64,000 bases of DNA from Deltaproteobacteria bacterium (GTDB lineage Bacteria; Desulfobacterota; Desulfobacteria; Desulfobacterales; QNYZ01), in assembly GCA_003973265.1 (NCBI GenBank), contig QNYZ01000060.1, positions 28,330 to 92,329 on the forward strand. The letters run 5' to 3'. The position numbers and the translations under genes are program-made. The notes under the pieces were generated by a model. It did no database searches, was not told the origin of the DNA, and worked only from the letters and a program-made list of their open reading frames with translations. Shown piece after piece: positions 37,431 through 45,772 of this stretch; within the stretch, counting starts at the first letter, position 1; the number at the start of each line of letters is the position of its first letter.

Positions 37431-37615
37431 TCGCCGGAAACAGGTTGCAGGGCTTACGGATACCCATTCATAAAAAGCAGGCGGATAGAGGAAACGGAAA
37501 GCGGAACAATGCCCCGCCAGGCAGGAACCCGACTTAAATCTTTTATACTAACGCTGCGTTATTGCTCGATTAATTACCTGTTTCAAATATTTTTTAAAAA
37601 AAACAAATAATTAGC

Positions 37616-37703
37616 TTGATTTTTGATTAAACAAACCTTATTATTCCTGTCATCAACTTTGCTCTGAGCAGTTTTCAGGGTGGTTTCTTTCTGAAGGTAT
37701 AAT
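37616..37703 (+). promoter_or_regulatory. Promoter region and long leader of the cold-shock gene
   Basis: One promoter candidate is TTGATT (37616-37621), 17-nt spacer, TATTAT (37639-37644). A second -10 element, TATAAT (37698-37703), has a poor -35. Either gives a leader of about 60-120 nt, which is typical for thermoregulated csp mRNAs. The 37431-37615 part of this spacer shows nothing else. Confidence 0.5.
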
Positions 37704-37767
37704 CCATTTGTTAAAGTGGCACCCTCCAGTCTGCGACGTTGAAATTTTTTGAAAGGAGGATGTTATT

Positions 37768-37968
37768 ATGACCAATGGAATCGTAAAATGGTTTAATGAT
37801 CGAAAAGGTTTTGGATTCATCGAACAGGAAGATGGTCCGGATGTATTTGTTCATCATTCAGCTATCAACGCAAGTGGCTTTAAATCTCTCAACGAGGGTG
37901 ACAATGTCACTTTTGACATTGAGCAGGGACAAAAAGGTCCTTCCGCAGTAGATGTCACTGTCGTCTAA
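37768..37968 (+). CDS. Cold-shock protein (CspA family)
   Basis: A 66-residue single cold-shock domain. RNP1 (KGFGFIEQ) and RNP2 (VFVHHSAI) are intact, with [18 protein letters not shown] at the start. It binds single-stranded RNA/DNA and melts RNA structures. AAGGAGG is well placed upstream. Stand-alone gene with its own promoter region and terminator. Whether it is cold-induced cannot be told from the coding sequence. Confidence 0.95.
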   Translation: MTNGIVKWFNDRKGFGFIEQEDGPDVFVHHSAINASGFKSLNEGDNVTFDIEQGQKGPSAVDVTVV

Positions 37969-37986
37969 TTTTCATTCCGTGTAACA

Positions 37987-38030
37987 AAAGGGCATGCCTC
38001 CAGCATCTGAAGGTTTGCCCTTTCCATTTT
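37987..38030 (+). terminator. Rho-independent terminator after the csp gene
   Basis: AAAGGGCA (37987-37994) pairs with TGCCCTTT (38016-38023), enclosing a smaller CCT/AGG stem, followed by CCATTTTT. Confidence 0.75.
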
Positions 38031-38184
38031 TCAAGCCTCGCCTGTCATGTTTTGTACGATGCCCTGGCCACTTTCCGCTCTACCCGGTGCAAAGTCCTGT
38101 GCCTAGCCATGATTTGCCCCCTTATTTCCGACATCCGGTTTAGATATGCGCTGCCGAAACAATTGAGTGATGAACGTTCCAGAA

Positions 38185-38895
38185 TTATCCATTGCCAATT
38201 TCAATTCCGATTGAGTGCGGCTGATTTTTCCGGTCACCCAGCGATGAACAGACGGCATCAATCGTGGCCGAGGCCAGCAATTCACCAAACAGGGTATGCT
38301 TCCCACAAAAACGAATTGGGGGGGAACTCTTTCCGCTGACCACGGCAATGGCATCGGTACCGGTACCGGTTGCCCCCCTTCCCGTTACCGGGCTGAGAAT
38401 GCCCAAATCCTGCAGGGCAGCGGTTTTGGCCTCGGTAACGACCATCACCGTTTCCACCAGGGCCGCCGGCGAGAGTGCGGCCGTGGTCAAGATAATGATA
38501 TTGATCGTGCCGGTAACCATTTCTACGGGATCAAACGTGCGGCATTCAGCCGGATCGCCGGCCCGGCGGGCATTGGATATCCCGGCGGTAGCCAGTACGG
38601 CTATGTCTACACCCCGGGCGGATCGCTGCTCTTTTCTGAACGATGTCATCTTCGCCGACGTCATCATTCCCACGGTCTTTCCCGTCCATTTTTTACGGTG
38701 ACTATAGTTTTTAAAGGTTTTGTGCAGCGGTTCAAACGGCCCCTGATCCCCCTTAAAATTATCCCGCACATTAAGAATCAGGAGATGGTCGGCATCCACC
38801 CAGCCTCCGTTATACGGCGCTGAAGACAACACCTGCCGCGGATGGGGAAACGCGATATGCACATGCCGGGATGTATGCTCTGTTCTGTCTTCCAT
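38185..38895 (-). CDS. cbiZ: Adenosylcobinamide amidohydrolase
   Basis: CbiZ cleaves the amide of adenosylcobinamide or pseudocobalamin so that the corrin ring can be reused. The 236-residue product contains the family core: RQVLSSAPYNGGWVDADHLL near the N-terminus, MTSAKMTSFR, then VLATAGISNARRAGDP, TGTINIIILTTAALSPAALVE, VTEAKTAALQDL, RGATGTGTDAIAV and FCGKHTLFGELLASA. A GAGGGGG sequence precedes the ATG. It is the last gene of a minus-strand run, about 96 nt after the ATP-grasp gene, whose subject is otherwise D-amino acids, so its presence there may be incidental. Confidence 0.9.
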   Translation of the reverse strand: MEDRTEHTSRHVHIAFPHPRQVLSSAPYNGGWVDADHLLILNVRDNFKGDQGPFEPLHKTFKNYSHRKKWTGKTVGMMTSAKMTSFRKEQRSARGVDIAVLATAGISNARRAGDPAECRTFDPVEMVTGTINIIILTTAALSPAALVETVMVVTEAKTAALQDLGILSPVTGRGATGTGTDAIAVVSGKSSPPIRFCGKHTLFGELLASATIDAVCSSLGDRKNQPHSIGIEIGNG

Positions 38896-38991
38896 GGCCC
38901 CCTCTTTTCGTTCTGCCCTTGAATCCTCGACGCCTTGCGCCCTTGACTCCTTGAAGCCTTTCCCTTCAATCTTCTGACACCCCGCATCCCT

Positions 38992-39981
38992 TTATGCGAT
39001 AGTGTACCGTTCGAGCCCCGATTCCACAATCCGATGAACAAATCGGCGATAGTCAGCATCCGGCCCCTTCGCCGATCCATGATAGAGGGTATACATCTGC
39101 GGGCTCCAGCTCTTGAGCGGTTTGAGTCCCGGAATCCCGTTGACTTCAATGATTTTTAATTGATCGCTTGCGTCCACCCGCATATCCACCCGGACATGGT
39201 CCAGGCAGTTCAGGGCGTTTACGGCGAGCCGGCATAATTGTTCAGCCGCTTCCGATTTTTCGGCAGGGAGACCGATCTTGGTTATCCCCACCCCGCGCAT
39301 GTCACTTCTCAAGATCGGGTATTTTCCGTATTTCCCGCCCTGGACGGTTACGACACCGGGAAGAAATTCCTGATTTTCCCCATTGCCGATCATCAGGACC
39401 GTGTACTCGGCACCGGGCAGATAATCCTCGACCAGGGCCGGTTGTTCAAAGGTTTCATGGATATACCGCACCCGTGCTTCCAGCGCCTGCGGCGTATCGA
39501 CAACGCTCTCATCATCGATACCGATGGACCGGGATTCGCAGCTCGGCTTGACAAAGGCGGGAAAGTCGACCGCCGGAATCGCCGCCCCCCGGCCGATTTC
39601 ATGGTGCGCCGGAACGGCAATCTGATGTTCAGCCAGAATCCGATGGGTCCAGGTCTTATTAATCAACTGCTTCATGGTTAAGGCGTTGGGCCCGATATAG
39701 GGAATCTGCCGGCGATCAAAAATATCGGCCAGCCACGCGTCGTCATCCACATTCAAGCCGATGATATCGGCCTTGTCGGTGATATAGTAAAGTGCGCTCC
39801 AGACAATATCATACCGGTGCGTATCAATGGCCCGCATGAAGTCGTCCATGGTATCTACAAAAGCAATTTCCGCCGACTTGCCATCCGCGTTGAGCGCATC
39901 ACACACCGTCCGGGTTACACTCAGATCGCCCCAGCCCTGGGCATCGCCGCCCGGCCCGGTGATTAACAAAATCCGTTTCAT
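38992..39981 (-). CDS. D-alanine-D-alanine-ligase-like ATP-grasp enzyme
   Basis: A 329-residue ATP-grasp ligase of the Ddl type. N-terminal domain MKRILLITGPGGDAQGWGD; central domain with FPAFVKPSCESRSIGI (compare VKPxxxGSSxGI in Ddl) and LVEDYLPGAEYTVLMIG; C-terminal catalytic stretch VRVDMRVDASDQLKIIEVNGIPGLKPLKS with the metal-binding Glu-Val-Asn. The substrate-loop residues differ from housekeeping Ddl (NTLPGLTPTS becomes NGIPGLKPLK), so a different acceptor or product is likely. It sits with a racemase, alr and a D-amino-acid aminotransferase-like gene. Confidence 0.85.
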   Translation of the reverse strand: MKRILLITGPGGDAQGWGDLSVTRTVCDALNADGKSAEIAFVDTMDDFMRAIDTHRYDIVWSALYYITDKADIIGLNVDDDAWLADIFDRRQIPYIGPNALTMKQLINKTWTHRILAEHQIAVPAHHEIGRGAAIPAVDFPAFVKPSCESRSIGIDDESVVDTPQALEARVRYIHETFEQPALVEDYLPGAEYTVLMIGNGENQEFLPGVVTVQGGKYGKYPILRSDMRGVGITKIGLPAEKSEAAEQLCRLAVNALNCLDHVRVDMRVDASDQLKIIEVNGIPGLKPLKSWSPQMYTLYHGSAKGPDADYRRFVHRIVESGLERYTIA

Positions 39982-40115
39982 TCACCCCTGCCTCCCTATT
40001 GACGTAAACCAGTTTATTGGACGTAAAACCGATAGAAGGGCTGGGTTCAAGGATTCGAGGGGGCAAGCGGGTACGTGAATAGCACCCCTGCAAGTCTTTG
40101 AACCTGCCTGTCATA

Positions 40116-41054
40116 TCAAGTCAGTGCGAACAGTTCCGGTATCTGTTCGTAATTCCGCAAAGCCTGCGCTGTTTTACCCGACGTTTTTTCGATGATTGTC
40201 GCAATTGCATCGATTTTCGTCTGCTCCCAGATGATACGTGACACCACCCTCAGCTTCAATTTCAAGGGGAGATCATCAATCCGGTTTCCCGCTGCAGTGA
40301 ACAGAAAATCAGCCATGCGCTCATTCGGATCCAGTATCGCCACCGGCCGCCGGAGCCGTTGTTCCAGTGCACCCTGAATCTGATCCCGGCAATATCCGAA
40401 GTGGGTGCAACACAGTGCTGCCGCCACATCGTTCGGATTCGGGCCTAGCTTTTGGGCGGCCTGGTCGGTATAAGTATCGATCAACTGCGCCACCCGATCA
40501 CCGGCCGGTCCTTTTTCGATCGCCGTGGCCAATTGGTCGCAGGCCTGAACCACCACCTGTTCCGGAGAAATTCCCTTTTCCATCAGCGCCACCCGATGCA
40601 CACCGGATCTGATCGTGGTGATCGTACCGAGTATCATCGCGGTGGCATCCGGTTTTTCGCAAAGATATTCGTAAATCATATCGACACCGAACCCGACAAT
40701 ATCGACCACCGGAAGCGATTGGCGGCGGAAAAATTCAGTTTGCCGATAGAGCACCGACAACGTGTTACAGGCAATCAGAATGATATCCGGGTCAAACCGC
40801 GCCATACCGAGAAGGGCCTGGTCAAAGACGCGGATCCGTTCAGCCGTGTCTTTCAGCCGATGATACCCGCGATCCTGCTCCGGCCAGGCATTGTAGTAGA
40901 TCAGGGAGACATCGGGAAAAACCGGTTCCCCTTCAAGCCGGGCGGCAATGGCCGCAAAGACCGCCAAACCACCGAGTCCGGAATCGGTAACAAGGAGCGT
41001 CACGTTCTGTTTATTGCGCAGGGATCGAAGCGATTCGGTGATCGTTGACGTCAT
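40116..41054 (-). CDS. Aspartate/glutamate racemase family protein (MurI-like)
   Basis: A 312-residue cofactor-independent racemase-like protein. It keeps the MurI signature DSGLGGLAVF (about residues 23-32), the first catalytic Cys region LIACNTLSVLY and the second ALCCTHFGYC, so both Cys acid/base residues are present. It is longer than MurI (about 265) with a C-terminal helical tail, and the intervening loops differ, so it may act on another acidic amino acid. The gene follows the CapA-like gene by 2 nt and is probably co-translated with it. Confidence 0.82.
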   Translation of the reverse strand: MTSTITESLRSLRNKQNVTLLVTDSGLGGLAVFAAIAARLEGEPVFPDVSLIYYNAWPEQDRGYHRLKDTAERIRVFDQALLGMARFDPDIILIACNTLSVLYRQTEFFRRQSLPVVDIVGFGVDMIYEYLCEKPDATAMILGTITTIRSGVHRVALMEKGISPEQVVVQACDQLATAIEKGPAGDRVAQLIDTYTDQAAQKLGPNPNDVAAALCCTHFGYCRDQIQGALEQRLRRPVAILDPNERMADFLFTAAGNRIDDLPLKLKLRVVSRIIWEQTKIDAIATIIEKTSGKTAQALRNYEQIPELFALT

Positions 41055-41056
41055 GG

Positions 41057-42298
41057 CTATTCCGGCAAGCCCTCACCCACCCTGCGGGTGAAGTATTCAT
41101 CGACCAGGCCGACGGCCCAGTCCGGTGCCCCGCCCAGGGTGCCGTCGATGATCCGGGTCATCAGATCGGTCAGGTGGTGATAGTGCTGCAGGGTTGTCAG
41201 CCGGTTCCGGAACATGGCGGCCCCTTTAGGCGGTTCCGTCGAAAGCCGCCCCAGGATGGTCGCCAGCTCGTTTTTGACCCCTTTTATTCCATAATATTTT
41301 AAGAACCCATGCCAGGCATCGGTAATGCCTCCATCCTCGACCAGCGGTCCAGACAGGGCCGCCAGTTTTTTGAATAGACGCCGCCGTTTTTCTCCTTTCA
41401 GCTGCGAAAGCCCGGCCGGCCCGATTTCGTACGGAATCATCCGGAGCGAATGCAGGCCATCCGTGGCCACGCCGACTTTGACGAGATATCCGATTTTTCG
41501 ATACAGCAGATCCGTCGGCTGGTAAAATACAAAATTTCCCAGACTGTAGCAGATGGGAACACCGTGATGGACCTGAACACCCTGGGGAACGTGGGGATGA
41601 TGGCCGATCACAAGATCGGCCCCGGATTCGGCGATCCGCTGGAGGGCGTCTGCCAGATACGGTGGTGGAAAAGGGATATACTCCACACCGCCATGGCAGA
41701 TAACAATGATCAGGTGCACCGCGGATCGGATTTCAGCCATCCGGGCGATGACCCGCTCCACTTCCCATCCCGACACACCCGGCCGGTCCGGGCCGGCAGC
41801 GGTAAGATCTTCACCTTCGCTGAAACTGATGATACCGATCCGGATACCGTTCACGGTGACGATCAGCGGTTTTTCCGCCTCGGCCAGACAGCTGCCGGCG
41901 CCGGTGCTTTTAATGTCGTTCTGGTCAAGCAGGTCCCGGGTCTCAAAAAAGGCCTCGGGACCATAGTCGAAAACATGGTTGTTGGCCAGGGTGACGATTT
42001 CGAAAGGAACCGAAGTCAGGCCGTGGACATGTCCGGGATCGCCGCGAAGAACGGCGCCGCTTTTATGTACCGGTCGGCCGTCGGCGGCCAGGGGGCATTC
42101 AAGGTTCACTATCCGCAGATCGCTTTCCCGCAATACCGCCAGCAGGTCTCCGTAAATCGATTCCGGCGCATTGAGAATCTGATCGCTGAAAGCACGGATC
42201 GGCGCCCAGTCACCGGCAATAATAATCCCGGCCGCCGGGCTGATATCTCCCGGCCGTTCCCAGGTTCCCGATTCCCACTGGATCTGTCCGGTCTTCAT
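41057..42298 (-). CDS. CapA-family metallophosphatase-like protein
   Basis: A 413-residue protein with the CapA/PgsA (PGA_cap) domain: IIIAGDWAPI, DLRIVNLECPL, VTLANNHVFDYGPEAFFET, the GIISFSEGED strand, VICHGGVEYIPFPPPY, ADLVIGHHPHVPQGVQVHHGVPICYSLGNFVF. The metal-ligand Asn-His and Gly-His-His-Pro-His motifs are intact. CapA proteins are tied to poly-gamma-glutamate capsule, but here no capB or capC is nearby and there is no signal peptide or membrane anchor, so the protein seems cytoplasmic and its role is open. Confidence 0.85.
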   Translation of the reverse strand: MKTGQIQWESGTWERPGDISPAAGIIIAGDWAPIRAFSDQILNAPESIYGDLLAVLRESDLRIVNLECPLAADGRPVHKSGAVLRGDPGHVHGLTSVPFEIVTLANNHVFDYGPEAFFETRDLLDQNDIKSTGAGSCLAEAEKPLIVTVNGIRIGIISFSEGEDLTAAGPDRPGVSGWEVERVIARMAEIRSAVHLIIVICHGGVEYIPFPPPYLADALQRIAESGADLVIGHHPHVPQGVQVHHGVPICYSLGNFVFYQPTDLLYRKIGYLVKVGVATDGLHSLRMIPYEIGPAGLSQLKGEKRRRLFKKLAALSGPLVEDGGITDAWHGFLKYYGIKGVKNELATILGRLSTEPPKGAAMFRNRLTTLQHYHHLTDLMTRIIDGTLGGAPDWAVGLVDEYFTRRVGEGLPE

Positions 42299-42341
42299 TC
42301 TACAACTCCGATCATTTCGTGCCGACCGGCGGATTTAACGG

Positions 42342-43508
42342 TCAGCCGCCAATGTAAACCTTCTCTACCCGGGGCGTCAATGACGATACGATCTCGTAGT
42401 TGATCGTCCCGATCCGGCCGGCGATTTCATCTGCCGTGATTTCCGCGTCGCCCTGGCGCCCCAGAACGATCACCTCATCTTCGACGGCAACGCCGGGGAT
42501 ATGCCCCACATCAATCATCGTCAAGTCCATGCAGACCCGGCCGATGATGGGTGCGCGAACGCCCTTGACCAGCATCTGCCCCTGTGAAGACAGCAACCGG
42601 CTAAACCCGTCGGCATACCCGATGGGAATGACGGCAAGGGTCGTGGGATGCGTTGTATGATACGTACTGCCATAGCTGACGGCAAACCCTGACCCCACGG
42701 ATTTAACCTGGATCACCGTAGATTTAAGACGCATCACCGGTTTAAGGTTGATGAGGCTTTGGTCTACTTCGTCAGAGGGCCACAAGCCGTATTGAGACAC
42801 CCCCGGCCGGACCAGATCGAGATGGGTCTCGGGCATTTCAATGGTGGCGGCACTGTTGGCGGCGTGACGGTACCGGACAGAAAACCCCGCTGTATCCAGC
42901 GCCTGCAGCAACCGGGTAAACCGGCCAAACTGGTCGTATGCATGCGACTTGTCTCCGGCGTCCGCATTGGCGAAATGGGTGAAAATACCTTCCACCTCGA
43001 CATGGGGTAACGCGCCGATAGCCAGAATATCTTTAACCGTATCCGCGGTCGAATCATTTTGAGGCGAATCCGCATCCAACCCGTCGGTAAGCAGGCCCAG
43101 ACGCCCCATCCCCGTATCGATCTTGATATGAACCTTGAGACGTCGGCCGGGTTGCGTGATCCGGGCGGACAGCATCCGCGCCGAGGCGAGTGAACTGATC
43201 GACGCCCGGATTTGATTGTCAACCATACAGGGAACATCCACTGCCCGGCAATATCCGAACAGGAGAATCGGCGCATCGATTCCCGCCTGCCGCAGTTGAA
43301 CCGCTTCGCTCAACCGGGCCACGGCCAGAAATCCGGCCCCGCAGGAAAGGGCCGTCCGGGCCACCGGAATCGCACCATGACCATACCCGTCGGCCTTGAC
43401 CACGGCCATGATCCCGGCAGAAGGTGCGGTTATCCGCCGCAGCTCCGCATAGTTGTGGGCCAGGGCACGTAAATCGATTTCTGCACAGGTGAGAGATCGA
43501 TGCGTCAT
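42342..43508 (-). CDS. alr: Alanine racemase
   Basis: Alr interconverts L- and D-alanine with PLP. The 388-residue product shows MAVVKADGYGHGA (PLP Lys), KIDTGMGRLG, RHAANSAATIEMPETHLDLVRPGVSQYG, the catalytic Tyr in AVSYGSTY and IGRVCMDLTMIDV. Length and order are normal. It is 27 nt downstream of the class IV aminotransferase gene. With ald (L-alanine from pyruvate) and the aminotransferase it would supply D-alanine as amino donor, besides serving the wall if it is the only alr; I cannot see whether another copy exists. Confidence 0.95.
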   Translation of the reverse strand: MTHRSLTCAEIDLRALAHNYAELRRITAPSAGIMAVVKADGYGHGAIPVARTALSCGAGFLAVARLSEAVQLRQAGIDAPILLFGYCRAVDVPCMVDNQIRASISSLASARMLSARITQPGRRLKVHIKIDTGMGRLGLLTDGLDADSPQNDSTADTVKDILAIGALPHVEVEGIFTHFANADAGDKSHAYDQFGRFTRLLQALDTAGFSVRYRHAANSAATIEMPETHLDLVRPGVSQYGLWPSDEVDQSLINLKPVMRLKSTVIQVKSVGSGFAVSYGSTYHTTHPTTLAVIPIGYADGFSRLLSSQGQMLVKGVRAPIIGRVCMDLTMIDVGHIPGVAVEDEVIVLGRQGDAEITADEIAGRIGTINYEIVSSLTPRVEKVYIGG

Positions 43509-43535
43509 CTGCTATTCCCGGGTACCGGTTTCATG

Positions 43536-44381
43536 TTAAGGAATACCCTGCCCGTAGGCAGTCGTATACGCTCTAAATATCTGCATCACTTTCCGGGTGC
43601 CGGGCCCGGGTTTTCCGTCACCGATTACCGTATCGTTAATCCGGATGACCGGTACGACTTCTTTATTGGATGCAGAAATGAATACTTCTTTCATGGATTT
43701 GATTTCGTCTTTGGCGATATCTCTGAGTTCGATCTCGAAATGGTCTTTCATCAGGTCCAGGATGACACTGCGGGTGATGCCCGGCAGGATATCCGAGTGG
43801 GTCGTGACCAGCTTGTTATGTTCAAAAAAATAAAAATTCGTGGTCGTCCCTTCGAGGATTCGCTGATTCCGATCCACATAGACCGCCTCGATGGCCTCCT
43901 GCCGGCGAGCCTGCCTGACCGCCCAGACGGCCGTCAGATAATTGGTACTTTTGGCACCCGGCATAAACCGTTCAATATCGAGGGTAATGATCTTTGCCCC
44001 CTGGGTATACCAACTTCCGGGCAGTTTCCGCTTGGGGGTGACCATCACCATTAATTTTCCGTTCCCTTCGGGAATTAAGCCATCCGAACTGACGCCGCCG
44101 GTATAAACAATCCGGATATTCGATTCATTATGATGCGTGTTGCGCCGCACGGTCTCTTCCACGATATCGCAGATCTCGGCGCCCGTATGGGTGAGCGTAA
44201 GACCGATTTCAGCAGCCGAGTTTTCCAGGCGCTGTACATGATCCTTAAGATGAAAGGGCCGTTTGTTATAGGTAATTAAAAAATCAAAAACACCAAACCC
44301 CCGCAATACAATCAAATCCCTTGCCGATATCATGGCATTGTCTTCGGTGACAAATTTTCCGTCAAGGTAATAAATGTCCAT
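43536..44381 (-). CDS. dat: Class IV aminotransferase, D-alanine aminotransferase-like
   Basis: A 281-residue PLP enzyme of fold type IV. The N-terminus (MDIYYLDGKFVTEDNAMIS) and RDLIVLRGFGVFDFLITYNKRPFHL match the class; the PLP Lys lies in MPGAKSTNYL (about residue 145) and the signature is VYVDRNQRILEGTTTNFYFF. Fold type IV includes branched-chain aminotransferases, D-amino-acid aminotransferases and aminodeoxychorismate lyase. Placement directly before alr favours D-amino-acid transamination, but sequence alone does not settle it. It is the first gene of the sub-operon that continues to alr, capA-like and murI-like genes. Confidence 0.82.
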   Translation of the reverse strand: MDIYYLDGKFVTEDNAMISARDLIVLRGFGVFDFLITYNKRPFHLKDHVQRLENSAAEIGLTLTHTGAEICDIVEETVRRNTHHNESNIRIVYTGGVSSDGLIPEGNGKLMVMVTPKRKLPGSWYTQGAKIITLDIERFMPGAKSTNYLTAVWAVRQARRQEAIEAVYVDRNQRILEGTTTNFYFFEHNKLVTTHSDILPGITRSVILDLMKDHFEIELRDIAKDEIKSMKEVFISASNKEVVPVIRINDTVIGDGKPGPGTRKVMQIFRAYTTAYGQGIP

Positions 44382-44559
44382 TCAGGACCTTTCGCTTTTC
44401 GGCGATTAAGAAAAACCCGGAGAAACCGGTTTGACATCCCGGTTGAGGGACAAGACGCAGAGGGTGGCCAAAAACGCTTGTCCGCCGGTGGATGTCTGCA
44501 TGTTTTAAGAGAGATTACAACATGTTGGGCCGGCGACGCGCTTTGATCGGCAATGTTAA

Positions 44560-44606
44560 AATGATTTTCCGCAGTCCCGCATGTATCAGGACTGCGGAAA
44601 ATGATT
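44560..44606 (-). terminator. Hairpin terminator after the HisC-like gene
   Basis: AATGATTTTCCGCAGTCC (44560-44577) pairs with GGACTGCGGAAAATGATT (44589-44606) with one mismatch around an 11-nt loop. On the minus strand the stem foot and following bases read ATTTTAACATT. It begins 7 nt past the HisC-like stop and separates two sub-operons. Confidence 0.7.
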
Positions 44607-44613
44607 GTTGAAC

Positions 44614-45702
44614 CTATCCGAAGTAGGAACGGATAAATTTAAGAAACCGTTCGTTCTCTTCGTCCTTTCCGGGTGTCACACGGAAGTAACCGGTTTTACC
44701 ATGAATTTCACCGATTTTTTTCAGGTAGATATTTTCATCCAGAGCGGCCTTGATGATCTCAGCCGTCGTTTTACCGGTCATGGTGCCGTCGATCAGCATG
44801 TAATTTCCATGGGCGGGAAATGGCTTCAGCCCCAGTTTTTTCAACTCTTCCGAAAAAATCGCCATCCACTTATTATTGTGTTCCACTTTTTCCCTGACCT
44901 CAACCGGATTATCGATAATGGCTTCGGCCGCTGCCGCGGACATACGGCTCACGTTCCAGGGCAGAAACATCCGGTTAAAAGCGGCGATCATTTCTTCGGT
45001 GCCCAGCACAAAGCCGAACCGGATACCGGCAAAGCCATAGGCCTTGGAAAAGGTAACCGACAAAAATACATGGGGGTATTCTTTAAACAGCGATGCCTTG
45101 GACGGCCGATCCGGGTTGTAATCCAGGTACGCCTCGTCCACACACAGGGGCACCCCGGTTTCACAGAATCGAATCAGATCCTTGTCATCGATAAACACAC
45201 CGGTCGGATTATTGGGATTGATGATCAGCATCAGCTTGGTCCGGTCATTGATGGCATTGAGCATGCCGTCCACGTCGTATTGCAGATCGTCTTTCCGCAC
45301 CGGAATCTGAACCACCTTGGCATTGCACAGCTCGGCCCGGGTGATGAACAGCTCGAAGGTCGGGTGAGACAGGATAAACTCGTCGCCGGGCTGCAGAAAC
45401 AGGCGCATCATGGTATCGATGGTATCTGAAGAGCCGTTGCACAGGGCCACATTATCCGGCCCCAGGCCATACATTTTTCCGATCTTGGTTCGCAATCTCA
45501 GGAAACTGTCCGGATACCAGTTCCCATGCCGCAATGATTCGGTTACGGCTTCGATGACCTTATCCGACGGTGGAATGGGGTTTTCGTTGAGCATCAGGCG
45601 GGCTTTTTCCGGATTGTGCATGGCCTGGTCCAGAATGCCGACATTGTACTCTTTGGCCTTATAGAGCCAGGGAACAAACCAGTCTTTGAGTTCTTTTGCC
45701 AT
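44614..45702 (-). CDS. HisC-like PLP aminotransferase (fold type I)
   Basis: A 362-residue aminotransferase of the histidinol-phosphate/aspartate family: ARLMLNENPIPPSDKV, NGSSDTIDTMMRLFLQPGDEFI, NPNNPTGVFI, the LCVDEAYLDY segment and the PLP Lys in SVTFSKAYGFAGIRFGFVLG. Linkage to ald suggests it uses alanine/pyruvate as amino couple, as in taurine:pyruvate or aminophosphonate systems, rather than histidine synthesis (no his genes nearby). CobD of cobalamin synthesis is a relative, but its motifs fit less well. The start ATG at 45702 has GGAGG 4 nt upstream, better than an ATG 21 nt earlier. Confidence 0.85.
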   Translation of the reverse strand: MAKELKDWFVPWLYKAKEYNVGILDQAMHNPEKARLMLNENPIPPSDKVIEAVTESLRHGNWYPDSFLRLRTKIGKMYGLGPDNVALCNGSSDTIDTMMRLFLQPGDEFILSHPTFELFITRAELCNAKVVQIPVRKDDLQYDVDGMLNAINDRTKLMLIINPNNPTGVFIDDKDLIRFCETGVPLCVDEAYLDYNPDRPSKASLFKEYPHVFLSVTFSKAYGFAGIRFGFVLGTEEMIAAFNRMFLPWNVSRMSAAAAEAIIDNPVEVREKVEHNNKWMAIFSEELKKLGLKPFPAHGNYMLIDGTMTGKTTAEIIKAALDENIYLKKIGEIHGKTGYFRVTPGKDEENERFLKFIRSYFG

Positions 45703-45772
45703 TTTTCCTCCAAAATTGTGCATTATTTTTTTGATTTAGTTGTTTATCTTACTCAGAACCACGGCATTTTCA

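Noticed and set aside
40116..42298. Poly-gamma-glutamate capsule operon
   Set aside because: A CapA-like protein and a MurI-like racemase are present, but no CapB ligase or CapC, and the CapA-like protein lacks an export signal.
41450..42403. 317-codon plus-strand frame opposite the CapA-like gene
   Set aside because: Shadow frame; the minus strand carries intact CapA motifs.
44614..45702. Reading the HisC-like gene as CobD (threonine-phosphate decarboxylase)
   Set aside because: The PLP region (SKAYGFAGIRFGF) and N-terminal NENP fit HisC/aspartate aminotransferases better; only cbiZ hints at cobalamin.
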